From an uncultured Clostridia bacterium (GTDB taxonomy: Bacteria > Bacillota > Peptococcia > Peptococcales > Peptococcaceae): 41,427 nucleotides of DNA. The stretch lies in NCBI GenBank assembly GCA_944391285.1, contig CALXSY010000015.1, positions 1-41,427 on the forward strand, written 5' to 3'. The position numbers were made by a program, and so were the translations under genes. Shown here piece by piece: positions 26,845 through 33,713 of this stretch. A model generated the notes under the pieces. It was not told the origin of the DNA, ran no database searches, and saw nothing but the letters and a program-made list of their open reading frames with translations. Position 1 is the first letter of the stretch; each line of letters begins with the position of its first letter.

Positions 26845-26876
26845 AGTGCCTCACCTCTCCATACTTTACAATTTAT

Positions 26877-26885
26877 ATTATATCA
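26877..26885 (-). promoter_or_regulatory. Candidate extended -10 late promoter of the structural operon
   Basis: On the minus strand, TGATATAAT is an extended -10 element. No good -35 box lies 17 bases upstream; instead there is TCAC-N8-GTGA, a short inverted repeat overlapping the -10. A weak -35 with a nearby dyad is typical of an activator-dependent promoter. It lies directly after the sigma-like regulator gene and before the small terminase gene. Confidence 0.45.
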
Positions 26886-26923
26886 CAGACAAAAGTGACA
26901 ATTTGTGCCAATTTCAGCAACAA

Positions 26924-27301
26924 TCAATTTTTCTCCATTATTTCCAACTTTTTTAATCCCATCTCATTGATTCTCAGTACATGCCGTCTGGAAAATCCCG
27001 TTCTTTTAGCAATCTCCTGCCAGCTTAAATAATTAACGTACCTCAACTCCAGCACCAAGCGCATCCGCCGATCTGTAAGCTTTTGCAAATTTTCCAACAC
27101 TTCTTCTCTTAAGCCAATATAACTCTCCACCTCATCTTGCAGCTTTATTTGAATATTTGCCAGCCTTCCTTCTAAATACTTGCCTTTTTTCAGTCCGCGG
27201 CAGCTTTTCTTCAGCAGCTCTAAATGTCCCTGTTCCTCAACCAGCGCCTCAATTAAACCTTCCGTCCACCTTAAAGCCTGCAGTTCGTCGACAATACCCA
27301 T
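26924..27301 (-). CDS. Sigma-region-4-like / ArpU-type late regulator
   Basis: 125 aa, helical. The C-terminal RMRLVLELRYVNYLSWQEIAKRTGFSRRHVLRINEMGL (about 78–115) is a sigma-factor region 4 type helix-turn-helix as in DUF1492/ArpU-family phage proteins, which sit before the terminase genes and switch on late transcription. No region 2 is present, so it is not a full sigma factor. The ATG directly follows the stop of the preceding gene with no spacing. Confidence 0.75.
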   Translation of the reverse strand: MGIVDELQALRWTEGLIEALVEEQGHLELLKKSCRGLKKGKYLEGRLANIQIKLQDEVESYIGLREEVLENLQKLTDRRMRLVLELRYVNYLSWQEIAKRTGFSRRHVLRINEMGLKKLEIMEKN

Positions 27302-27868
27302 TTAAGCCTCCTCAAAAATTTTCATAAATTCACTCATCGACTCAACCTTATCACCCATATTTTCCAACATTACCCTTCTGCGCTCGATTTTGATCATTTT
27401 CATAAAATTAGCATCGTTATTATCAATAAATAAAGGACAATCCAAAACAATAGGCAAAGCTATTGTCTCACCATTGCTAATTTTTAAATATTTCTTGCAA
27501 TAAACCGCCCCATGAGGCAAAATTAAATCAGCATCCCAGCTGCATCTTAAACTAATAGGAGCACCGCTCCTGGCACAATCAAAACAAATCGTCCCGCCTT
27601 CCTCATTAACCATCACCCCGGCAGAAACATCAGCCCTGTGCCAATCATCAATTCCGCTTACACTGTTAAGTTTTCTCCTTTTCCCTAATGACGGACATAA
27701 AACTCCGGCAGCCATACAAGCCTTAGCCCAGCTGCCATACTCTTCAATAGCGCATTGCCGTACCCGGCTCGATACATAACTTGATACCGCGACCCCATCA
27801 TTATTTTTAGCAACCTGCAAAATCTCCTCTAAAACTCTACCCCTGTTCCATATACTCTTTCTTGACAT
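27302..27868 (-). CDS. Putative zinc-binding DNA-binding protein with homing-endonuclease-type repeat
   Basis: 188 aa, first gene of the phage element. Residues about 9–56 (VLEEILQVAKNND then EEYGSWAKACMAAGVLCP) match the homing-endonuclease-associated repeat (HNH_repeat), a helical DNA-binding unit with a GSW-AL--AG core. Residues 95–124 hold CFDC, C109 and C124, a possible four-Cys zinc site. No HNH or GIY-YIG catalytic motif is seen, so it is more likely a regulator than a nuclease. Strong GGGGAG ribosome binding site and a consensus-like promoter upstream. Confidence 0.65.
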   Translation of the reverse strand: MSRKSIWNRGRVLEEILQVAKNNDGVAVSSYVSSRVRQCAIEEYGSWAKACMAAGVLCPSLGKRRKLNSVSGIDDWHRADVSAGVMVNEEGGTICFDCARSGAPISLRCSWDADLILPHGAVYCKKYLKISNGETIALPIVLDCPLFIDNNDANFMKMIKIERRRVMLENMGDKVESMSEFMKIFEEA

Positions 27869-27908
27869 TCCTTATCTCCCCTTTTATTCAATAAACGCCT
27901 ATACTTAA

Positions 27909-27937
27909 AATATACCTAAACAGACAAGAAAAGTCAA
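27909..27937 (-). promoter_or_regulatory. Sigma-A promoter at the head of the phage element
   Basis: On the minus strand, TTGACT (27932–27937) and TATATT (27909–27914) are separated by 17 bases, just upstream of the 188-aa gene. It would drive the regulator genes and possibly the whole 14-kb operon. No repressor gene or clear operator is seen next to it. Confidence 0.75.
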
Positions 27938-28021
27938 CAAATACCAATAAAGTTAATTATATACAATAATACTAAATTTTTTTTTCAAAAAACAGCAAAA
28001 TGCGCCATCACCGCTCAATCT

Positions 28022-28073
28022 AAAAAGAAATGAGCGTTACTTCACCCCTCAAAGGGCTCTGTAACGCTCATTT
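28022..28073 (-). terminator. Rho-independent terminator of der–plsY–gpsA
   Basis: A 13-bp perfect stem AAATGAGCGTTAC/GTAACGCTCATTT (28028–28040 with 28061–28073) encloses an inner hairpin CCCT/AGGG, followed on the minus strand by CTTTTTAG. The 9-base direct repeat ACCGCTCAA flanks it on both sides (28010–28018 and 28074–28082). It lies about 41 bases past the gpsA stop and marks the right edge of the phage element. Confidence 0.8.
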
Positions 28074-28115
28074 ACCGCTCAAAATATTTTTTTCTAAAAT
28101 TTTTCTTTCTTTAAC

Positions 28116-29120
28116 CTATTCTAACTCATTTTTCTTATCTCTGAGCATCAGCCGCTCCACCACATCCTTAACATCTACATCGCCAAAAAGCACACCGTAC
28201 ATCTGCTCAGCAATCGGCATCGAAACGCCAATCTTCTCTGCCAATTCTACCGCCGCCTTAGTCGTGTTAACTCCTTCAACAACCATGCCCATATTTTTCA
28301 GCACATCTTCCAGCTTTTGCCCCTGTCCCAAGGCTACACCGCAGCGGCGGTTACGGCTGTGTAAACTATTACACGTTACCACCAAATCCCCGATTCCGGT
28401 CAATCCTTGGAACGTCGCAGCATTTGCTCCTAAAGCAACTCCTAAGCGAGTAATCTCAGCCAAACCTCTGGTCAATAAAATTGCCTGGGTATTGTCGCCA
28501 TACCCTAAGCCTACAGCAATACCATTAGCCAAAGCAATAATATTCTTTAACGCCCCGCCGATTTCTACCCCAATCAAATCATGATTAGTATAAACCCGCA
28601 AGCTAGCCGAAATAAACACATCCTGCACCGCCAACGCAGCTTCCCTGTTTTCCGATGCCGCTACCAAACCGGTCGGCATGCCAATGCTTACCTCCTCAGC
28701 ATGGCTCGGTCCATATAAAGCGACAAAAGGATTCTTCGGCAATATTTCACCTACCACTTGGCTGAGCCGTAAATTACTGCCTATTTCCAACCCCTTGGCC
28801 ACATTAACAATAATCATTTTATCATCAACCAGCGGCTTAATATCTTCCGCAACAGCTCTGATGCTCTGCGATGTCACCGCCAAAACTACAATATCTTTGC
28901 CCGCCACCGCTTCTTTTAAATCAGTCAATATTCTAATATTTTCCGGCAAAGAAGCATTGGGCAAATATTTCTTATTCAAACGAGTGCCGCGCATCTCCTC
29001 AGCCTGAGCAGTATTGCGGCACCATAAATCAACCGCCAAACCTTTTTTCGCCAGCGATATAGCCAGCGCCGTTCCCCAGCTTCCGCCGCCTAAAATTACA
29101 ATGTTTTTCACTTTCAGCAC
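28116..29120 (-). CDS. gpsA: Glycerol-3-phosphate dehydrogenase, NAD(P)-dependent
   Basis: 334 aa. Reduces dihydroxyacetone phosphate to sn-glycerol-3-phosphate for phospholipid synthesis. N-terminal Rossmann motif GGGSWGTALA (11–20), the YGPSHAEEVSIGMPT segment (Gpd family) and the catalytic-Lys region EIGGALKNIIALANGIAVGLG near 185–205. The start is GTG at 29120 with AGGAAAG upstream; a second GTG nine bases later is possible. It follows plsY by 8 bases, supplying the substrate PlsY acylates. Confidence 0.96.
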   Translation of the reverse strand: MLKVKNIVILGGGSWGTALAISLAKKGLAVDLWCRNTAQAEEMRGTRLNKKYLPNASLPENIRILTDLKEAVAGKDIVVLAVTSQSIRAVAEDIKPLVDDKMIIVNVAKGLEIGSNLRLSQVVGEILPKNPFVALYGPSHAEEVSIGMPTGLVAASENREAALAVQDVFISASLRVYTNHDLIGVEIGGALKNIIALANGIAVGLGYGDNTQAILLTRGLAEITRLGVALGANAATFQGLTGIGDLVVTCNSLHSRNRRCGVALGQGQKLEDVLKNMGMVVEGVNTTKAAVELAEKIGVSMPIAEQMYGVLFGDVDVKDVVERLMLRDKKNELE

Positions 29121-29128
29121 CCGCTTTC

Positions 29129-29731
29129 CTAATTGCTCTTGCTCTTGCCAATTTTATTTTCCGTACCGTTCATCAGCCTAATAATATTAGGCTTGTGCTT
29201 GTAAATTACATACAAACAGCAGCAGCCAATACCCAGCACATACTGTATCGGCTCATTTAAGAAAAACAAAATAAACGGACACAGCACCGCCGTTGTAATA
29301 GACCCTACGGACATATATCTGGTAATCATCGTAACCGTTGATAAACAAATCACGCAAAGCAAAAAGGCAAGCGGCGATAAATACAATATAACCCCGGCAC
29401 CGCAGGCAACTCCCTTGCCGCCCTTAAACTTGATAAATATGCTGAAAGTGTGAGCCAAAATAGCCACAATACCGGCAATAATCGCCCCGTTTTCTCCCAT
29501 AATAGCAAAACCGATCATAGCCGATAAATATCCCTTCAGCAAATCGCAAACCAAAACCACTATTCCCGACTTAATCCCTAAAACCCGCCAAACATTGGTA
29601 AAACCAATATTTCCGCTGCCTTTAGTCATTATATCGATTCCCTGAAATCTCGCTACCAAATACCCAAAAGGAAGTGCTCCTAAAAAATAAGCAATCAACA
29701 CAACTATAATTAACTTCAACACCGCTATCAC
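29129..29731 (-). CDS. plsY: Acyl-phosphate:glycerol-3-phosphate acyltransferase
   Basis: 200 aa membrane protein with about five to six spans. PlsY signatures: GALPFGYLVARFQGIDIMTKGSGNIGFTNVWRVLG (residues about 18–52), FKGGKGVACGAG (about 102–113) and a C-terminal YVIYKHKPNIIRLMNGTE. Transfers an acyl group from acyl-phosphate to glycerol-3-phosphate, the first step of phosphatidic acid synthesis. Overlaps der by 4 bases. The common der–plsY–gpsA order is kept. Confidence 0.97.
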   Translation of the reverse strand: MIAVLKLIIVVLIAYFLGALPFGYLVARFQGIDIMTKGSGNIGFTNVWRVLGIKSGIVVLVCDLLKGYLSAMIGFAIMGENGAIIAGIVAILAHTFSIFIKFKGGKGVACGAGVILYLSPLAFLLCVICLSTVTMITRYMSVGSITTAVLCPFILFFLNEPIQYVLGIGCCCLYVIYKHKPNIIRLMNGTENKIGKSKSN

Positions 29732-31047
29732 TCCTCATTTTCCCGCTTACGCACGACAAATTTAATGGAAGTCCCTTCAAAACCAAAGCTCTCCCTAAGC
29801 TTATTCTCCAAATATCGCTCATAAGAGAAATGTAAAATTTCCGGCTCGTTTACAAATAATACAAACGTAGGCGGCTTAACTCCCGATTGAGTGATATATA
29901 AAATTTTCAAACGCTTACCCTTATCGGTCGGCGGCGGATTCTGCATCACCGCTTCCCGCACTATCTCATTGAGCACACTGGTGCTAATCCTTACACTCTG
30001 CTGCTCTGCCACATATTTAACCAAATCCAATACCTTATGCACTCTCTGCTTGGTCAGCGCCGAAACAAAAATAATAGGTGCATAACTCATAAACAGCAAA
30101 TTTTTTCTTAAATTTTTCTCAAACTCCGTATAAGTTTTATCGTCCTTTTCAAGCAAATCCCACTTGTTGACGACCAAAATAAGCCCCTTGCCCTGCTCGT
30201 GGGCATATCCGGCAATCTTCTTATCCTGCTCAATCAATCCTTCTTCAGCATTGATGACCATCAGCACCACATCACAGCGGTCAACAGCCCTCAAGGAACG
30301 AATAACACTGTATTTTTCCGTAGTCTCAAATACCTTGCCCCTTTTGCGCATGCCGGCAGTGTCAATAATAGCATAATCCTGCCCATCACGGCTGAATGCC
30401 GTGTCAATAGCATCTCTGGTTGTTCCCGGCACATTACTGACAATACATCTTTCCTGCCCCAATATAGCATTGGTCAAAGAGGATTTTCCTACATTAGGAC
30501 GCCCGATCACCGCAATTTTAATAACATCCGGATCGTACTCCTCGTTATCAATATCGCCCAATCTTTCTAAAATTTCATCCAGCAAATCACCGGTGTTCAT
30601 ACCATGGCTGGCCGAAATAGGATAAATCTCCCCCAGCCCTAGCTCATAATACTCATATAGCTCCTCCGGATTAGAATAATCTTCAATCTTGTTGACTACC
30701 AGCATAACATCTTTTTTAGTGCGCATCAGCATTTGTGCCACTTCGGCATCTTCGCTGGAAATTCCCATCTGCCCGTCACAGACAAACAAAATCAAATCCG
30801 CTTCTTCGATGGCAATCTGCGCCTGCTTTTTAACAGCCGTTAAAATGCTGTCCTTGCTGTTCATCTCAATCCCGCCGGTGTCAATCAACGTAAATACTTT
30901 CCCGTTCCACTCCACATCCTGATACAACCGATCTCTCGTAACTCCGGGAGTGTCTTCTACTATGGCTAACTTAGTTTTAGTTAAGCGGTTAAACAACGTC
31001 GACTTGCCCACATTAGGTCTGCCAACGATTGCAACAATTGGCTTCAT
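29728..31047 (-). CDS. der: Ribosome-associated GTPase Der (EngA)
   Basis: 439 aa with two tandem GTPase domains: GRPNVGKS at 9–16, DTPGVTRDR and NKIE in the first; a second GRPNVGKS near residue 184, NVPGTTRD, DTAGMRKRGK and NKWDL in the second; then the KH-like C-terminal domain. Needed for 50S ribosome assembly. I start it at the ATG with AGGAGG upstream (MKPIVAIVG), not at an in-frame ATG 21 bases earlier. Confidence 0.97.
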   Translation of the reverse strand: MKPIVAIVGRPNVGKSTLFNRLTKTKLAIVEDTPGVTRDRLYQDVEWNGKVFTLIDTGGIEMNSKDSILTAVKKQAQIAIEEADLILFVCDGQMGISSEDAEVAQMLMRTKKDVMLVVNKIEDYSNPEELYEYYELGLGEIYPISASHGMNTGDLLDEILERLGDIDNEEYDPDVIKIAVIGRPNVGKSSLTNAILGQERCIVSNVPGTTRDAIDTAFSRDGQDYAIIDTAGMRKRGKVFETTEKYSVIRSLRAVDRCDVVLMVINAEEGLIEQDKKIAGYAHEQGKGLILVVNKWDLLEKDDKTYTEFEKNLRKNLLFMSYAPIIFVSALTKQRVHKVLDLVKYVAEQQSVRISTSVLNEIVREAVMQNPPPTDKGKRLKILYITQSGVKPPTFVLFVNEPEILHFSYERYLENKLRESFGFEGTSIKFVVRKRENEE

Positions 31048-31078
31048 TATACATGTCCTCCTAAACATTCTTCTTCTT

Positions 31079-31107
31079 ATTATCCCCTATTTTACGCTAA
31101 ATGTCAA
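31079..31107 (-). promoter_or_regulatory. Sigma-A promoter of der–plsY–gpsA
   Basis: TTGACA (31102–31107) and GATAAT (31079–31084) with 17-bp spacing on the minus strand, about 31 bases before the der start codon. Confidence 0.75.
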
Positions 31108-31176
31108 GCATTTCTCATTAGCTTATCCTATCTGTTAATATCTCTGCCCCTTGCCATAGCTATTCGGTTAACGCAT

Positions 31177-31209
31177 AAAAAAAGGACACGATTTCATCGT
31201 GTCCTTTAA
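31177..31209 (-). terminator. Terminator of the tRNA-Cys–tRNA-Leu transcript
   Basis: A 12-bp perfect stem AAAGGACACGAT/ATCGTGTCCTTT (31181–31192 with 31196–31207) with loop TTC, followed on the minus strand by a run of T. Confidence 0.9.
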
Positions 31210-31215
31210 AATAAA

Positions 31216-31301
31216 TGCCGGAAACCGGGGTCGAACCGGTACGGAGTATTACCTCCGCAGGATTTTAAGTCCTGTGCGTCTGCCTATTCCGCCACTCCGG
31301 C
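31216..31301 (-). tRNA. tRNA-Leu (anticodon TAA)
   Basis: 86 bases on the minus strand. Acceptor GCCGGAG pairs with TTCCGGC, discriminator A, anticodon loop centred on ACTTAAAAT (anticodon TAA), long variable arm with a GGAG/CTCC stem, T arm CCGGTTCGACCCCGG. The long variable arm and anticodon identify a class II tRNA-Leu. CCA is not encoded. Confidence 0.97.
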
Positions 31302-31327
31302 ATAGATTATAAACAATTTATAATCTA

Positions 31328-31399
31328 AGGCGACATCCAGATTTGAACTGGAGAATAAAGGATTTGCAGTCCTCTGCCTTACCACTTGGCTATGTCGCC
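31328..31399 (-). tRNA. tRNA-Cys (anticodon GCA)
   Basis: 72 bases on the minus strand. Acceptor GGCGACA/TGTCGCC, anticodon GCA in CTGCAAA, T arm CCAGTTCAAATCTGG, discriminator U as expected for tRNA-Cys. CCA is not encoded. Co-transcribed with tRNA-Leu 26 bases downstream. Confidence 0.96.
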
Positions 31400-31422
31400 G
31401 TGTTACTTCAGCAACGTATCTA

Positions 31423-31451
31423 AGTATATCATTGCTTAAAAGTTTTGTCAA
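31423..31451 (-). promoter_or_regulatory. Promoter of the tRNA-Cys–tRNA-Leu unit
   Basis: TTGACA (31446–31451) and TATACT (31423–31428) with 17-bp spacing on the minus strand; the -10 ends 24 bases before tRNA-Cys. In the remaining gap up to the MFS gene (31452–31568) I see no gene and no clear terminator. Confidence 0.8.
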
Positions 31452-31568
31452 TACTTTTTTCAAGGTTTTTTTTATTTTTTTCCAGATTAACAAGAATCTC
31501 GATCAACCAAACCACTATCGTTCTGCCCTCAGCACAAAATGCTTTCCTTATTTTGGCAACTAATTATC

Positions 31569-33014
31569 TCAAGCATTCTTTTCCTTGCCTTTTTTTATGG
31601 TGATTAAAGCAACTAAAGCAGCACCGGTAGCAATAACCCCCAGATAAAAATAATCGCTGTTAACTGCCTGCAGCAAACACTCCTGATAAACAGCCGATCC
31701 CTCTACTACCTGCTTGCTGCCGGTAGCAGCAGCATAATACCTATTGGTATTGAGGCTCAAAATAATCGTCAAAATATTAGTAGAAACTACCGTAGCCGTC
31801 TGCTTGCTCCAGTTTAACAAACTAGAGGCATGACCTGCCATTTCCTGAGAAATTCCCTTCATACCATAGTCGCTTAATGGAGTCTGTGCCATGCCCAAAC
31901 CCCAATATCGAAAAGACAGGTACAAAACAATAATTATTAATGAAGTATTCATTTGACAGCTGCTCATCAAAAAATTGCCTAACGCAGCCAATGCCATTCC
32001 TCCGACTACTAAAGTCTTTACAGAAGTCTTTTTATAAATCTTATCTGAAAATTCCGTTCCTAAAAGCAAAGCCACCGAAGGAATAAACATGGCAATACCA
32101 GCTTTTATCGGAGAAAATCCCAACAAAGTCTGCATAAACAAATTATTTAAAATGCCGGTAATACCTAAAATCATAGCCATGCAAGAGTTAACAAGCACCG
32201 TAACCGCAAAAGCTTTAGATTTTAAAACAGCAAAATTCAGCAAAGGATGTGCAATCCTTTTTTGCCGCCAAATAAAGATGATTACAAAGCAAATACCCAC
32301 ACCAAACATCAATAAAAACTTATAAGATTTAATTCCCCAGACCTCTAAATTAGTAAATGCAAGCAATACTAATCCTGTTCCTAAACAAACCTGTAAAATT
32401 CCCAAAAAATCAACCTTGTTAGTTACTTCGCTGCCTTTTTGCTCCGGCAAAATTCTTCTGGCTAAACAAACCGTTATTAAAACCAACGGCACATTAATTA
32501 AAAACAGCACATGCCAGCTGCTATACTGCAGCAACATTCCTGCCAATGAAGGACCAACTGCCAAGCCAAAAGCATTAGTCATATTGGAAACCCCTAAAAA
32601 ATGAATCTGCTTGTGCTTAGGAATATAATAATAAATCATAGAAATATTAAAAGGAACGACAATACCGGCAAAAATGCCGGTTAAAAAGCGAAAGACAGCC
32701 AGTGATAAAAAATTCCAAGATAAAGCACATCCTAAAGATGCCATTGCCATACAAGTTAACATTAGCAGATAGATTTTTTTGATACCATAGCGCTGCCCTA
32801 AATATCCGGACAAAGGCATGCACATCCCTAAAGGCAGCATATATCCAACTGCAACCCATTGCACTGTGCGCACATCAACATTAAAAATTTCCATAAAACT
32901 GGGCAAGGCAATGCTGACAGTAGTATTGTTCATCATAATCATAATGCCGCTTAATGCTACAGCTAAAATAAAACTTTTTTGCTTTTTGGTCTCTCTTATC
33001 AGACAGTCTTCCAT
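31569..33014 (-). CDS. MFS transporter, DHA2 (EmrB/QacA) type
   Basis: 481 aa from the ATG giving MEDCLIRETKKQKS, which has AGGAAGG upstream; the frame extends 16 codons further without a better site. About 14 hydrophobic spans. Motifs: TVSIALPSF in span 1, LSGYLGQRYGIKKIYL (motif A), FGLAVGPSLAGMLLQYSSWHVLFLINVPL (motif C region). Probably a proton-coupled exporter of hydrophobic compounds; substrate unknown. Single-gene unit with its own promoter. Confidence 0.9.
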   Translation of the reverse strand: MEDCLIRETKKQKSFILAVALSGIMIMMNNTTVSIALPSFMEIFNVDVRTVQWVAVGYMLPLGMCMPLSGYLGQRYGIKKIYLLMLTCMAMASLGCALSWNFLSLAVFRFLTGIFAGIVVPFNISMIYYYIPKHKQIHFLGVSNMTNAFGLAVGPSLAGMLLQYSSWHVLFLINVPLVLITVCLARRILPEQKGSEVTNKVDFLGILQVCLGTGLVLLAFTNLEVWGIKSYKFLLMFGVGICFVIIFIWRQKRIAHPLLNFAVLKSKAFAVTVLVNSCMAMILGITGILNNLFMQTLLGFSPIKAGIAMFIPSVALLLGTEFSDKIYKKTSVKTLVVGGMALAALGNFLMSSCQMNTSLIIIVLYLSFRYWGLGMAQTPLSDYGMKGISQEMAGHASSLLNWSKQTATVVSTNILTIILSLNTNRYYAAATGSKQVVEGSAVYQECLLQAVNSDYFYLGVIATGAALVALITIKKGKEKNA

Positions 33015-33052
33015 AAAATCCTTCCTAACATTTTTATTAATCTCTACAAATA

Positions 33053-33081
33053 ATTTTACCATTTTTTTTATTTAATATCAA
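33053..33081 (-). promoter_or_regulatory. Promoter of the MFS transporter gene
   Basis: TTGATA (33076–33081) and TAAAAT (33053–33058) with 17-bp spacing on the minus strand. Confidence 0.6.
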
Positions 33082-33212
33082 TTTATTTTTACTAATTATA
33101 TATATTCGTATTTAGTTAGGATGTTAACATATTTTAATAATTTTTTATCACCTATTTTTCATCGTTTACATATACTACAACAACTGTAAAACTATTAAAA
33201 GGGGGAATCGGC

Positions 33213-33713
33213 ATGAACCGCACTACCAGACAGGTTTCAGCCATTGATATCACGCAAAAGGAGAGAGCACTGGAACCGGCAAACCCAATACGCCGGGAAG
33301 CACCTCGCTTTCCTTGTTACTGCCAGCGCAGAAGCAATACCTCACTGCTTCAGCGCCTGCGCCAAAGCAGCACCCAAGCACTTATAACCGGCAGCTGCTC
33401 TAATATGCGGGAATTCTGCACCAGCATCCAAAGCATTACCGCCGAGGTCAATAATATCCTAAACGCTATTGAAAACTTCCTACCCTTGCTCAACACTTAT
33501 TTAAATACAGCACAAACAAGGGAAACCATCTCGATTTCCCCTGCCAACTTACCAAAACAGCCTTCTGAAACCATTTCTACTCCCCAAACATCCCCGTCGT
33601 CACCCACCTTTCCCCGGCAGCCGCGTCCGGAAGACATCCAGCAGCTTTTAGAGAACCCTTTAGTTAAAAATCTTCTAAGCAGTTTTGTCCAAAACACCGC
33701 CCCTAAAAATTAA
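33213..33713 (+). CDS. Unrecognised small protein, Pro/Ser-rich
   Basis: 166 aa with a strong ribosome binding site (AAAAGGGGG). The basic N-terminal third contains CYCQRRS; a helical middle (CTSIQSITAEVNNILNAIENFLPLLNTYLN, about 69–98) precedes a Pro/Ser/Thr-rich linker (105–140) and a short helix (EDIQQLLENPLVKNLLSSF). No signal peptide or membrane span. Its stop overlaps the stop of the convergent M16 gene. A CATATACTA box 30–40 bases upstream resembles -10 elements of mother-cell sporulation sigma factors, weakly hinting at a spore-related role. Confidence 0.75.
   Translation: MNRTTRQVSAIDITQKERALEPANPIRREAPRFPCYCQRRSNTSLLQRLRQSSTQALITGSCSNMREFCTSIQSITAEVNNILNAIENFLPLLNTYLNTAQTRETISISPANLPKQPSETISTPQTSPSSPTFPRQPRPEDIQQLLENPLVKNLLSSFVQNTAPKN

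Noticed and set aside
27302-27868. Active homing endonuclease
   Set aside because: The HNH-type repeat is only a DNA-binding unit; no HNH, GIY-YIG or LAGLIDADG catalytic motif is visible.
13890-28115. Flanking att-type direct repeats of the phage element
   Set aside because: I compared the sequences around 13890–13925 and 27870–28115 by eye. Only A/T runs are shared; no convincing direct repeat of 12 bases or more and no adjacent tRNA were found.
31216-31399. tRNA genes as integration site of the phage element
   Set aside because: The tRNAs are intact, lie about 3 kb beyond gpsA–plsY–der, and no partial tRNA copy or integrase is present.
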